In this document: positions 15,090 through 23,665 of the stretch, one piece after another
Layout of the letters: every line of letters starts with the position of its first letter
Position numbering within the stretch: position 1 is the stretch's first letter
Assembly: GCA_003161575.1 (NCBI GenBank)
Contig: PMOE01000027.1
Span: 1-42,301 of the forward strand
Reading direction: 5' to 3'
DNA from: Acidimicrobiaceae bacterium
GTDB taxonomy: Bacteria > Actinomycetota > Acidimicrobiia > Acidimicrobiales > RAAP-2
Length of the DNA: 42,301 bases
The notes under the pieces: generated by a model
The model's database searches: none
What the model was told of the DNA's origin: nothing
Seen by the model: the letters and a program-made list of their open reading frames with translations, nothing else
Program-made: the position numbers and the translations under genes

Positions 15090-16153
15090 TGCGTCGACGA
15101 GGCCGAACGCGGGTGTGACCGACGGAGGAAATCGAGCACCTCGGTTCGGTCGAGGTCGGCTCGCGGGTACCCCGACGGCCGGCCGAGCATGAATCGGCCT
15201 CTCGTGACCTCGACGAAGGTGTCAGGGTAGGCCCGAAGCTCGGCGCGCACGGCCTGAGTTCGCTGCTTGAGATTTCCGCAGCCGTCGATGCTGCGTGCGA
15301 CGTCGGCGGCAAGCATTGGCTCCTCGATGGTGGACTCGGTAGCCAGGACGTTGGCGATGACCTCGCCGATGCATCGTTGAGCACTCGGTGACACGAGGGT
15401 TCTTGCGAAGACCTCCCGCCCGACCGATCGACGCTCGCTGATCTCTTTGAGTGGCGGCCCGAGCGCATCGACGAGGTTTCTGGCGACCGGTCGGGAGCCC
15501 TCGTAGGTCCGTCGCGCGCGCCCGCTCGCGATGAACCAGAATGCGAGAAGGACCACCACGCCGACGACGACGAGCTGGACCTCCCTCTGCGTCTTCGATA
15601 CCCCGCGCCATGCGGCACGAATGGACTCGGTGGTCACCGTGAGCGGAAGCCCGACGCCGACGCTCGCCATCGTGACTTCGGCGTCGTTGGCCGCCGCGTG
15701 TGCGATGGGGAGCCATTCGCTCACGCCGAGTCCCGGCGAATCGCACAGGTCGGGATCCTCGGCGAAGAGGTACGCGCAACCGAGCGCCACAGCCAGCCGG
15801 GCGGCGGGAAGATCGCTGGGATCGCGGGCTGCCAGCGTTAGGACTCGTACATCCCCTGCACCCCAGTGGCCGGGGATCTCGTCGATCACCGTCGCATAGG
15901 GCAAGTAGAGGGTGCGTAGCCGACGGAACGCCAGGTCCAGGTCGTCGGTCTGGGTCACCCGTCGCTGGAGTCGCCCTTCGACCTCATCTACGACGTGGCG
16001 GGGCAGGACGAGTTGTGCGCCGTCGTTATGGATGGCCCACAGCAGGCTCGTAAGCGCAGGGCCGCGGGAACTGCGAACGACGTCGCCCATAAGGGCGCCG
16101 GTGTCGGTGATGATGATCGCCGGGCCGCTCCCGCGAACCCACCTCCTGAGCAT
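15086..16153 (-). CDS. Membrane-anchored PIN-domain protein
   Basis: A 355-aa protein with an N-terminal PIN-like fold (about 12-150). The acidic set is recognisable: D17 in IIITDTGAL, E57 in LPRHVVDEVEG, D101 in GAGDVRVL and D133 in LFAEDPDL. A single membrane segment follows at 192-210 (VQLVVVGVVVLLAFWFIAS), then a basic segment and a C-terminal domain ending in a winged-helix-like AVRAELRAYPDTFVEVTRGRF. PIN domains are usually metal-dependent RNases; anchoring one to the membrane ahead of a second domain is unusual. It is coupled to the downstream EVT-motif gene. Possible defence or toxin role is inferred from context. Confidence 0.72.
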   Translation of the reverse strand: MLRRWVRGSGPAIIITDTGALMGDVVRSSRGPALTSLLWAIHNDGAQLVLPRHVVDEVEGRLQRRVTQTDDLDLAFRRLRTLYLPYATVIDEIPGHWGAGDVRVLTLAARDPSDLPAARLAVALGCAYLFAEDPDLCDSPGLGVSEWLPIAHAAANDAEVTMASVGVGLPLTVTTESIRAAWRGVSKTQREVQLVVVGVVVLLAFWFIASGRARRTYEGSRPVARNLVDALGPPLKEISERRSVGREVFARTLVSPSAQRCIGEVIANVLATESTIEEPMLAADVARSIDGCGNLKQRTQAVRAELRAYPDTFVEVTRGRFMLGRPSGYPRADLDRTEVLDFLRRSHPRSASSTQ

Positions 16154-16274
16154 GGATCAAAGGCTATGCGGAGCCTGTGACGGGGCTCGTCGACTTCAGA
16201 ACCCATCGAGGACCGCTGGCCACGCAGAGGTGGCGAACTCGGCGTGCGCTAGTCCAAAGTTGCAGGTGGACCAC
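16154..16274. other. Short intergenic gap
   Basis: 121 bp between the HNH-type gene stop and the PIN-TM gene start on the minus strand. I see no palindrome or convincing promoter. It must hold the leader of the PIN-TM gene if that gene is not co-transcribed with the HNH gene. Confidence 0.4.
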
Positions 16275-17180
16275 TCAGTTCTGACCCGCGTCTGGACTCA
16301 TCGCTTGTAGCCGATCTTCGGTCATGCCCTCCTTCCAGATTGGCAGGTGGACGGCGCTGCGCCACTCACCTTCTTCTCGGGTGTCGTCGCCGAGATCGGC
16401 GAACGGCCGGAATCGTAAGGGCGTCCGTCGGGCCTTCTTAGCGAGCAGGGCAAGCGTGGCGGTGATCGTTGCTGCATCGACGTACCAGTGCTCGGTGGAT
16501 CGGCCCTCAAGGCGGTAGGGGAAGCTGTGCCTGCACCACCGCCCGTCGAAGCTCCACGTAGAGAGGATCCCGTCGGCGTGTCCGACATCGATCTGGATCC
16601 CGGCCGAGGTGACGTCGATCCCTGTCGAGCCCTTGTTGACAACCTTCACACCTAGTAGCAGCGTCGGGTCGGCTTCGTCGGGCACGGTGGTCTGGGTGAG
16701 GCCCTCCAGCGGCATTACGAGGATGCTTTCACCGGCGATGCGGCCGCCGACTGCATCGATTGTGACTGCAACGCGAAGCGCGTCGTAGAGTGCGGACAGG
16801 GTGGACTCAAGCGTTCGGACGAGGTTGGCGAGATCGGCGTCGGACACAACCGTCCCACCGACCTGCGCGACTTGTGCTGCCTTCCAAACCAGCAGTTCCT
16901 CGGTCCTGAACACGGACTCGTTTTGGTCCACCGGCGTGTGATGCTTGCCGCAGAGGAGCAGAAGGTTCTCCTCCGTGTTGAGGAGCTCGCGCTGGTAGTT
17001 GGGCTCGTACCGGGGGCCGCTGGGTTTCTCTGAACGAATATGGGCGATCTGGACGGCGATCGAGCGGATTCCTCGGCTTGTGTCCTCGAAGACCAACGGT
17101 TCTACACAGTCGGGGTATGCACAATGAACGGCTTGTGCGAAGAGGGCTTTGATAGTCGGGAGTCCGTAGGTGTGACCCAT
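16275..17180 (-). CDS. HNH-type nuclease-like protein
   Basis: About 301 aa from the ATG at 17180, which has AGGA 8 bp upstream; another ATG lies two codons earlier. The open frame extends to 17369, but that would run into the NlpC/P60 gene. The N-terminus carries HCAYPDCVEPLV, then AVQIAHIRSEKPSGPRYEP and NLLLLCGKHHTPVDQNE. This is the AHI...R...N...LC..HH.xVD pattern of HNH endonucleases with a zinc-binding CxxxxC and CxxHH. The C-terminal ~200 residues look like a beta-rich, non-catalytic domain. It lies between the conjugation operon and the PIN module on the same strand and may be defence cargo. Confidence 0.75.
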   Translation of the reverse strand: MGHTYGLPTIKALFAQAVHCAYPDCVEPLVFEDTSRGIRSIAVQIAHIRSEKPSGPRYEPNYQRELLNTEENLLLLCGKHHTPVDQNESVFRTEELLVWKAAQVAQVGGTVVSDADLANLVRTLESTLSALYDALRVAVTIDAVGGRIAGESILVMPLEGLTQTTVPDEADPTLLLGVKVVNKGSTGIDVTSAGIQIDVGHADGILSTWSFDGRWCRHSFPYRLEGRSTEHWYVDAATITATLALLAKKARRTPLRFRPFADLGDDTREEGEWRSAVHLPIWKEGMTEDRLQAMSPDAGQN

Positions 17181-17283
17181 GCCCATCGTCCTATTGCGCT
17201 CGCAGTCAGAGCAGAGCGTACGACCGCTCGACCGAGCATGCCCGCGCCCGTCCCTAGCGGGCAGGCGAGCGTTGCCGTTCGCA

Positions 17284-18261
17284 CTAGATGCTGGGATCGG
17301 TAGCACCGATGTAGACATCCGACCCCCACGACGCTCCGACGGTGGTGGGGAATGACTCCACCCGGACATCGACTCCCGTGTGCGGGGCGTCGACCATCTG
17401 GCCGTTGCCGATGTAAATGCCTACGTGGGTGATGTCGGTCGGGCCGCCTCCGAAGAAGACGAGGTCACCGGGGTCGAGGGGGTCTTCCGGTCCGATCTTG
17501 GTGGTCGAGTCGTACTGGTCTTGGGCGACTCGGGGCAGCGTGAGGCCGGCCACTTTGTAGGCGGCCTGGGCGAGCCCCGAGCAGTCGAAACCGACGCCGG
17601 GGGTCTCGCCGCCCCATATATATGGAGTACCGACTTGGGCGAGGGCCCAGTCGACGGCGATCCCGCCGGCCGTGCCGGCGGCGACGGTCTGGGCTTGGGT
17701 CTGGCCGTACGAATAGGCGAGGTCGAGGACCTCGGAGACGTAGGTGTCGGAGTGGTTGTAGGCGAAGACAGCGGCGTTGAGGTTGGCGCCGTTTGCCGCC
17801 CCGTTGGCACAGAGCATTCGTGCGGCGGCGTAGACAGCGTCGGTCGGGTCATACGGGCTGGGCGGATTGGCCCCGCCGGGCGGGGTGGGGGTGTCGTAGG
17901 CGGCGAAGGTGACCGGTTCGAACTGCATGGGGCCCTCGGCCCCGGCGGAGTTAGCACCCGAGCGGACGCCGGGCAGATTCGAGGTGCCGTTCCCCGATTC
18001 AACGGTGCCGATGGCGGCGAGCACGGTCCAGGGGAGGCCGGTGCAGGTGGCGGCGGCCTCTTGGTAGAGGGTGAGCATGGCCGCGGGGATGTTGTCGGTG
18101 GCCGTGGCGCTCGGTGCGCTGTCGCCGCCACCGAGCAGGGAGGCGATTCCGGCACCGGCCCCGGCGGCGAGGACGGCGACAAGGAGGACGATGCCGGCGG
18201 CACCGGTGGCGATCTTGGTGCCGAGTCCGGAGGAGGCGGTGGCGTCGAGGCCGATGGTCAC
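17284..18261 (-). CDS. Bifunctional lytic transglycosylase/NlpC-P60 peptidase
   Basis: A 325-aa cell-wall hydrolase of the conjugation system (VirB1/TrsG-like role). A membrane anchor lies at about 20-42. A lysozyme-like SLT domain follows, with the catalytic glutamate in IGTVESGNG (E88) and PMQFEPVTFAAY. The C-terminal NlpC/P60 domain has its catalytic cysteine in VGFDCSGLAQ (C227) and histidine in DITHVGIYIG (H279). Such enzymes open peptidoglycan for the transfer channel in Gram-positive hosts. It overlaps the replication-relaxation gene by 4 bp and is the promoter-distal gene of the T4SS operon. Confidence 0.93.
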   Translation of the reverse strand: MTIGLDATASSGLGTKIATGAAGIVLLVAVLAAGAGAGIASLLGGGDSAPSATATDNIPAAMLTLYQEAAATCTGLPWTVLAAIGTVESGNGTSNLPGVRSGANSAGAEGPMQFEPVTFAAYDTPTPPGGANPPSPYDPTDAVYAAARMLCANGAANGANLNAAVFAYNHSDTYVSEVLDLAYSYGQTQAQTVAAGTAGGIAVDWALAQVGTPYIWGGETPGVGFDCSGLAQAAYKVAGLTLPRVAQDQYDSTTKIGPEDPLDPGDLVFFGGGPTDITHVGIYIGNGQMVDAPHTGVDVRVESFPTTVGASWGSDVYIGATDPSI

Positions 18262-19226
18262 GTGCCGATTGCGAGCCCGCCGAGCTGGGCGAGGCGAAGG
18301 CGCGGACCGCGGGCAGCGACGGGCAGCCAGACTTCGATGTCGGGGCTGAAGCCGGGTGCGGGGTGGGGTGATCGGGCGGCAGTGGCGACGGGAACATCCG
18401 GGCGGGCGAGGACCCGGCGGGCGTCGGCCTCACGACGTGGGCCGGGGAAGGTGAAGAGGACCCAGTTTGGGTGGCCGGCCTCGGCGGCCAGCCTGGCGTA
18501 GCCGTCGAGCTTGCCGGCCAAGCGGGCGAGGCGTTCGGTGCCGTTGTCGTGTTCGAGGAGGAACGGCAGGGTGGTATCGCATTCGGTCCAGACGCCGTAG
18601 CCGTCGGGCCGGACGACCTCGCCCCACTCTCGGGCGCAGCGCCGCTCGGACCACCACTCGTCGAGCGAGCGGCCGGGGTGGGTGCGGGCGGAACGGAGCA
18701 GGGCGGTGAAGAAGCCGTTGAGGCCGACGAGGTGGGCCAGTCGTTGGCTGGCGGCCAGGTCGTGGACGAGGCCCCGGCGCCAGTCGAGGTCGGCGACATC
18801 GATGCCCGCTTCGGCGGCGACGAGAGCGGCGCCGAGCGGGCCGAGGACCCAGTGGAAAGGGGCCGGGTTCCCGCCGGTACGGGGTCGGAAACGGTCGAGC
18901 ACGTCGAGGACGTACAGCTCGCCGAGCCGCATGCGGGCTCGTCGTTCCCCGGTGAAGCCGACGTCGGCTACCTGTGCGGTCGTGAGGACGCGATGGTCCT
19001 CGAGGAGACGGCACAGGTGTCGGTCCCGTTCGGTGAGCCGACCGAGGACGGGCAGCAGCCGACGATCGAGATCCCGCCATCCCCGACGACCGACGATCGG
19101 ACCTGACGGCGCAGTCGATGCGGTGCCTGACGGCGCTGTAAGTGCCTTGATGGCGCCTGACGGCGCTACCTCCGACGATGCGATGCGGACCGGCTCTTGG
19201 CCGGACATCTCCGACGCACTCATCAC
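18258..19226 (-). CDS. Replication-relaxation family protein
   Basis: A 322-aa protein. After a ~45-residue Ser/Ala/Pro-rich leader it shows the winged-helix start of the replication-relaxation family (LTERDRHLCRLLEDHRVLTTAQVADVGF). LVGLNGFFTALLRSARTH, LDEWWSERRC and RPDGYGVW then lead into a nuclease-like core with LLEHDNGTE, reminiscent of restriction-endonuclease-fold EHD residues. Members occur in actinobacterial conjugative elements and plasmids and are thought to act in relaxation or replication initiation. The start ATG overlaps the coupling-ATPase stop by 4 bp. Confidence 0.85.
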   Translation of the reverse strand: MMSASEMSGQEPVRIASSEVAPSGAIKALTAPSGTASTAPSGPIVGRRGWRDLDRRLLPVLGRLTERDRHLCRLLEDHRVLTTAQVADVGFTGERRARMRLGELYVLDVLDRFRPRTGGNPAPFHWVLGPLGAALVAAEAGIDVADLDWRRGLVHDLAASQRLAHLVGLNGFFTALLRSARTHPGRSLDEWWSERRCAREWGEVVRPDGYGVWTECDTTLPFLLEHDNGTERLARLAGKLDGYARLAAEAGHPNWVLFTFPGPRREADARRVLARPDVPVATAARSPHPAPGFSPDIEVWLPVAARGPRLRLAQLGGLAIGT

Positions 19227-21913
19227 TTCTCACCCTTTAAGTCCGCTCGCGCCACGGAGCCCCCTGCGGTCCGCTGTCGTGGCGGTCCGACGCGGGGTGA
19301 GGGCTCCGATTCAGGACGGAAGCCCTCGTGGAGCCCGTTACGGAGCCCTTGGTGGAGCCCCTCACGGACATCGCTCCCGCCTCGGGGCCGAGGAGCGGAG
19401 GGGCGGGCGGGGGCGGGCAAGGTCCGCCCGGCCAGGGCCGGCCGGGCCAGGGCCGCGGGCTTGACCGGGCGGGTGTGGGCGGCCCGGTTGGCGTCTCGAA
19501 CGGCCTGCGCTCGCCCCACTATGGCCGGTGGCGCGGGCCGAGTGCGGAGCGTGAAGGCAGGGGTCTCTTCGCCGTCGACGACCAGGCGGGCTGCGGCGGT
19601 GTAGGCGCCGAGGTGGGACAGGTCATGCTCGGAGACTTCGGGGGCGACATGCCGGCCGAGGGTGTGGGCGTCCTCGGGGGACATCGAAAACCACACCTTG
19701 GTCCGGGCGTTGGCCGACACCGCCTCGCGGAGCTCTCGGGGGAGCTGGCCGAGGTGTTGGTGGGCGAGGACCATCGAAAGCCGGTAGCCGCGTGCCTCGG
19801 CCAGCATCTCGTCGAAGGAGCGGGGCAGGTTGAGGAAGTTCTGGCACTCGTCAACGACGAGGGAGGCGTCGACTCGGGCGGCTTGGCCGAGCCGGGCACG
19901 GTGGGTGGCGGTCTGCCACACCTTCGCCACCACGAAGCTGCCGAGCAGCTTGGCCGTCTCCTCGCCCAAGATGCCTTTGGGGACCCGGACTAGGCAGATG
20001 CCGCCGTCGAGGACGTGGCCCATATCGAAACTGGAGTCGGGTCGACCGACCACGGAACGGACGAAATCGCGGAGCAGAAAGGCCCGGAGCTTGTTCATCA
20101 CCGGGCCTATGACTTGCGCCCTGCTGGCCTCGCTCATGGCTTCGTAGGAGTCCCAGAACCCGCCGAGCCCGACGGTGTCGTCGGCGACCGCGGCAACTCG
20201 TGGGGCACGGAACTCGTCGTCGGCCAACAGTCTCGGTACGTCGGCCAGGCTGGTCGAGGTGCCCGTCGCGGCCCCGTAGCGGAGCAGGGTGAGGCAGGCG
20301 GAGCGGAGCACGTCGTCGGTCCGGGGTCCCCAGAAGGCAGCGAAGATGGACCGGAAGATCCCAACCAGGTTGTCGACGGTGAGGTCGGGGTCCGGTCCCG
20401 ACAGGACGTTGAGCACCGGGGCGGCCGCGGGGTCTTCGGGGTCGATGAGCACGGTGCGCGCCGCGGCATCTTCGGGAAGCCGATCGCACAGGTCGTTGAT
20501 CAGGTCGCCCTTGGGGTCAATCACGACGACGCCCCGGCCGGCGGAGACGTCACCGAGGACCAGGTTGGTGAGCAGCGTCGACTTGCCCGACCCGGTAGCC
20601 CCCATGACGTGGAGGTGGTAGCGGGCGTCGGGTACGGCGAGGGCGACGGGGCGGCGCCCGCCAGCTTGGGCGTCACCGAGCATCTTGGGCATGTCGAGTG
20701 CTCGGGCGCCCTCTGAGTACGACCCGGCGAGGCTCGACACGTTTGAGCGGGCGACGGCCGGCGGTGGGGCCACGGCGTTGGCCCCCGCTCGGGCCAGGCC
20801 GGGAACAGCGGCGTCGGTGGGCAGGTGCGCCAGTGCAGCCAGCTCGGCGACCGAGACCAGATTCCCCCGTCCGAGGCGCCGTCCGGCGAGGACCTGGGCG
20901 GGCCGGCGGAGCCGGTGGCGGTCGAGGCGGTTCCGTCCGGCGTAGAGAGCGAAGGCGGAGGCGACGGCGTGCGCCCGGCCTCGCAGACGGGCGGCGGCTT
21001 GGCCGTCGGTGGCGGTAGTGGCCACGGCGTAGCGGACCGAGATGGCCCAGCACGGTTGGGCGGCCTTGTCCAAGATGTCCGCCACGTCCGCTGAGCGCGA
21101 CGGGTCGGTTGCTGGGGCCTGGGTGGCCGGTCCGGGAGTGGCCAGGTCGATCAGTCGCGCGACACGGGTGGCGGGTCGCCCGGAGCGCCGAGCGGCGGCG
21201 GCCTTGTGGAGTCGGGTGAGGCGGCGGCCGGTGACGGGGCGGGCGAGGATCTGGATGGCGCCGGACTCGCCTTCGTCGAGGCCGGCCAGGGCGCCGATGA
21301 GTGGTCGGAGCGGATCGACCTTGTGCTCGGTACGGAGCGGGTAGTGCTCCGGAAGCGCCAGAGCGAGCGTGCCGCCGGTCGCTACCCCGTCGCCCACGAG
21401 CGGGGGGACGGCAAGGAGAGTGTCGGTGCGCGCTCCGGGCCAGGCGGCTTCGACGGCTCGCTCGACCAGTCCGGACGGGATCTGTCCCGGCACCCAAATG
21501 GCGATGGTGAGCCCGCCATCTGACGCGGTGAGCTCGAAGCCAAGGTGGGGCTGACCACCTAGGAAGCGGCGCCAGGCCGGGCGGAGCAGAGCTACGAGAT
21601 TGGTCCACAAGGTGGCTGCCCCCTGGGGATCGACGTCGGGCGGGGTCAGGACCCGCACCAGCCGAGCGCCTTCGCCCATCCGGCGGGCCTGGGTCCGACG
21701 GGCCACGGTTACGGCCACCAGGCCGGCCAACGCCACACCAGCAACGCCCGGGCCGAACGTCATGGCCAGGTGGGCGGCCACGTGCGCCATGTGATGCACG
21801 AGCCGGTCGGTGGTGGCCCCGGGGTGGGTCAGGTAGTGCCCCAACGGACCAGACGGCAGGGTGGGGGGCGGGACCGGTTGGGGGGCGGGAAGGGTGACGC
21901 CCGGCGTTGCCAT
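19223..21913 (-). CDS. Conjugative coupling ATPase (VirD4/TraG-HerA type)
   Basis: An 896-aa ATPase that would deliver DNA to the transfer channel. A membrane segment lies at about 52-70 (FGPGVAGVALAGLVAVTV), followed by a long N-terminal domain (to about 420) and the motor domain. The motor has Walker A MGATGSGKST at about 436-445, VVVIDPKGDL, Walker B-like SLVVDECQNFLNL near 684, and a TraM-recognition region with RELREAVSANARTKVWF. The C-terminus is Pro/Ala/Arg-rich and low complexity. A 19-bp gap separates it from virB4 upstream. Confidence 0.88.
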   Translation of the reverse strand: MATPGVTLPAPQPVPPPTLPSGPLGHYLTHPGATTDRLVHHMAHVAAHLAMTFGPGVAGVALAGLVAVTVARRTQARRMGEGARLVRVLTPPDVDPQGAATLWTNLVALLRPAWRRFLGGQPHLGFELTASDGGLTIAIWVPGQIPSGLVERAVEAAWPGARTDTLLAVPPLVGDGVATGGTLALALPEHYPLRTEHKVDPLRPLIGALAGLDEGESGAIQILARPVTGRRLTRLHKAAAARRSGRPATRVARLIDLATPGPATQAPATDPSRSADVADILDKAAQPCWAISVRYAVATTATDGQAAARLRGRAHAVASAFALYAGRNRLDRHRLRRPAQVLAGRRLGRGNLVSVAELAALAHLPTDAAVPGLARAGANAVAPPPAVARSNVSSLAGSYSEGARALDMPKMLGDAQAGGRRPVALAVPDARYHLHVMGATGSGKSTLLTNLVLGDVSAGRGVVVIDPKGDLINDLCDRLPEDAAARTVLIDPEDPAAAPVLNVLSGPDPDLTVDNLVGIFRSIFAAFWGPRTDDVLRSACLTLLRYGAATGTSTSLADVPRLLADDEFRAPRVAAVADDTVGLGGFWDSYEAMSEASRAQVIGPVMNKLRAFLLRDFVRSVVGRPDSSFDMGHVLDGGICLVRVPKGILGEETAKLLGSFVVAKVWQTATHRARLGQAARVDASLVVDECQNFLNLPRSFDEMLAEARGYRLSMVLAHQHLGQLPRELREAVSANARTKVWFSMSPEDAHTLGRHVAPEVSEHDLSHLGAYTAAARLVVDGEETPAFTLRTRPAPPAIVGRAQAVRDANRAAHTRPVKPAALARPALAGRTLPAPARPSAPRPRGGSDVREGLHQGLRNGLHEGFRPESEPSPRVGPPRQRTAGGSVARADLKGEK

Positions 21914-21931
21914 GTCGTGTGCTCCTTATCT

Positions 21932-23665
21932 CTAAAGGTCGGGGGTGTCGTCGAGGGCTTGCTCGATGCCCGTCCGGCACACGTCGTCCTCTTCGGCGCT
22001 GGCCAGGGCGGTGAATGCCACCCGGTCGACGCCCGCCGCAAGGAGGCCCTGACCGCGCGCCGCGCCGAGGAGGTAGGCGCGTTCGCCGGCCGACAGGCCG
22101 AACGCTTCGGCCAGAGTGTCGATGGATTGGGGGGCTTGGCGGAGCAGGATCTGGGTGGCGGCGTTGGCGATCACTGCCTGCCCGAGGGGCGAGCCCAACA
22201 GATCGCCGGCGTCCTGGGTGACGACGGTGAGCCCGGCCCAGTGCTTGCGCGCCGACTTGGCCATGCGGAACAGGAACTCGGCCCCCGACGGCTCGGACAT
22301 GAGGAGCCAGGCCTCGTCGACGGTCACCAGCCGGCGCTTCCGGTTCGCGGGGTCCGACACTCGCCGCCAGATGGCGTCGAGGGTGAGCAGAGTCCCGGCT
22401 GCTTTCAGCTCGCCGGGTAGGTCTCGTAGCGAGAAGACGATGAGGTGGCCGTCCGGGCGGGTGGTGGTCGGCCCGTCGAAAAGTCCCCGGTGGGTGCCCG
22501 TGGTGAATGGCGCGAGCCGGGTGGCCAACGTCCGAGCGGCGGAGTCGCCGTCGCTCTCCAAGGCGGCCGCGATGTCACGGAGCAGGGGTGCGGGACGGGC
22601 GTGGCTTCGGGGGTCGGCGGTGATCCCGACAGATTCGTAGGCGGCGACGATTCCCCGGTCAAGCGCTGCGGTCGATGCCGGGTCGGGTTTGCCGCCGAGC
22701 AGCACGGCGATGAGGGTGTGGACGAACAAGGCGCGCCGGGTGAGGGCGTCGGGTCCTGGTGCGAGGTCGAATGGGTTGACTCGGACACCGGGAGCGCCGA
22801 GATGGACGTACGCGCCGCCGACAGTCTCGGCCATTCGGCGGTACTCGTCTTCGGGGTCGACCACAGCGACCTCGATCCCTTGGTAGAGGGACCGCAGGGC
22901 TTCGAGCTTGGCCAGGTAGGACTTGCCCGCACCGGAGCGGGCGAGGATGACCGAATTGTGGTTGTCCTGGGCGAAGCGGTCCCACAGCACCAGCCCGGAC
23001 CCGTTGGTAGCAGTGCCGTAGAGGACACCTTGTGCGGCGGATAGCTCGGCCGAGGCGAAGGGGAAGCTGGCGGCGAGGGCGTCGGTGTCGAAGGAGCGTC
23101 GCTGGCCGAGGGCGTCGACCCCGACGGGCAGGGTGGTGGTCCAGCCCTGCAGGGTGCGCCAGGTGGACGGTTGGGCGTCGAGGAGCATCGAGGCGCACAC
23201 TGCCCGCACCCGTGCGCATTCGGCGGCGAGGGCCTTCTCGGTGCGGGCGTGGACGGTGAGGTAGAGCCCGACCCGGAACAGCTTCTGCTCGCCCCGGGCC
23301 AGCCCGGCGGCCAGCTCCCGGGCGTCCTCGGCGGCGACCTCGACGTCGGGGTCGCCCAGGCGACCTTTGGCGGCGTCGGCCCGGCGCCCGGATTCGAGGC
23401 GGGCCAGTTGGCGGCGGAGGCGGTCGGCGGCGATGTTGGCCGGGACCGGCTCAATGTGCAGTGCGACGTCGAGGCGGCTGGGGTGGGCGGTCAGCGGCTC
23501 GAGCCAGCCGTGGCCGACCTCGCGGGGGTAGCCGACGATGGCGAAGCTGGCGCACCAGCCGTCCCCTATGCGCACGGCTCGGGGGCCGACCTCGATGGCG
23601 TCGGGACCGAACGGCGACGGCGGCCGAGCGGCCGGCCGGGGAATGCGGGAGAGCAGACCGGTCAC
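21932..23665 (-). CDS. virB4: VirB4-family conjugation ATPase
   Basis: About 577 aa, starting at GTG 23665, where GTGA overlaps the stop of the PrgI-family gene; the open frame runs 52 codons further but in the wrong context. An N-terminal domain (about 1-210) precedes a RecA-like motor with Walker A LARSGAGKSY near 240-248, VAVVDPEDEYRRM, Walker B LVTVDEAWLLM near 443 and a VVTQDAGDLL sensor segment. VirB4 proteins power assembly of the T4SS channel. The sequence lacks the long VirB3 fusion; the PrgI-like gene upstream supplies that part. Confidence 0.92.
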   Translation of the reverse strand: MTGLLSRIPRPAARPPSPFGPDAIEVGPRAVRIGDGWCASFAIVGYPREVGHGWLEPLTAHPSRLDVALHIEPVPANIAADRLRRQLARLESGRRADAAKGRLGDPDVEVAAEDARELAAGLARGEQKLFRVGLYLTVHARTEKALAAECARVRAVCASMLLDAQPSTWRTLQGWTTTLPVGVDALGQRRSFDTDALAASFPFASAELSAAQGVLYGTATNGSGLVLWDRFAQDNHNSVILARSGAGKSYLAKLEALRSLYQGIEVAVVDPEDEYRRMAETVGGAYVHLGAPGVRVNPFDLAPGPDALTRRALFVHTLIAVLLGGKPDPASTAALDRGIVAAYESVGITADPRSHARPAPLLRDIAAALESDGDSAARTLATRLAPFTTGTHRGLFDGPTTTRPDGHLIVFSLRDLPGELKAAGTLLTLDAIWRRVSDPANRKRRLVTVDEAWLLMSEPSGAEFLFRMAKSARKHWAGLTVVTQDAGDLLGSPLGQAVIANAATQILLRQAPQSIDTLAEAFGLSAGERAYLLGAARGQGLLAAGVDRVAFTALASAEEDDVCRTGIEQALDDTPDL

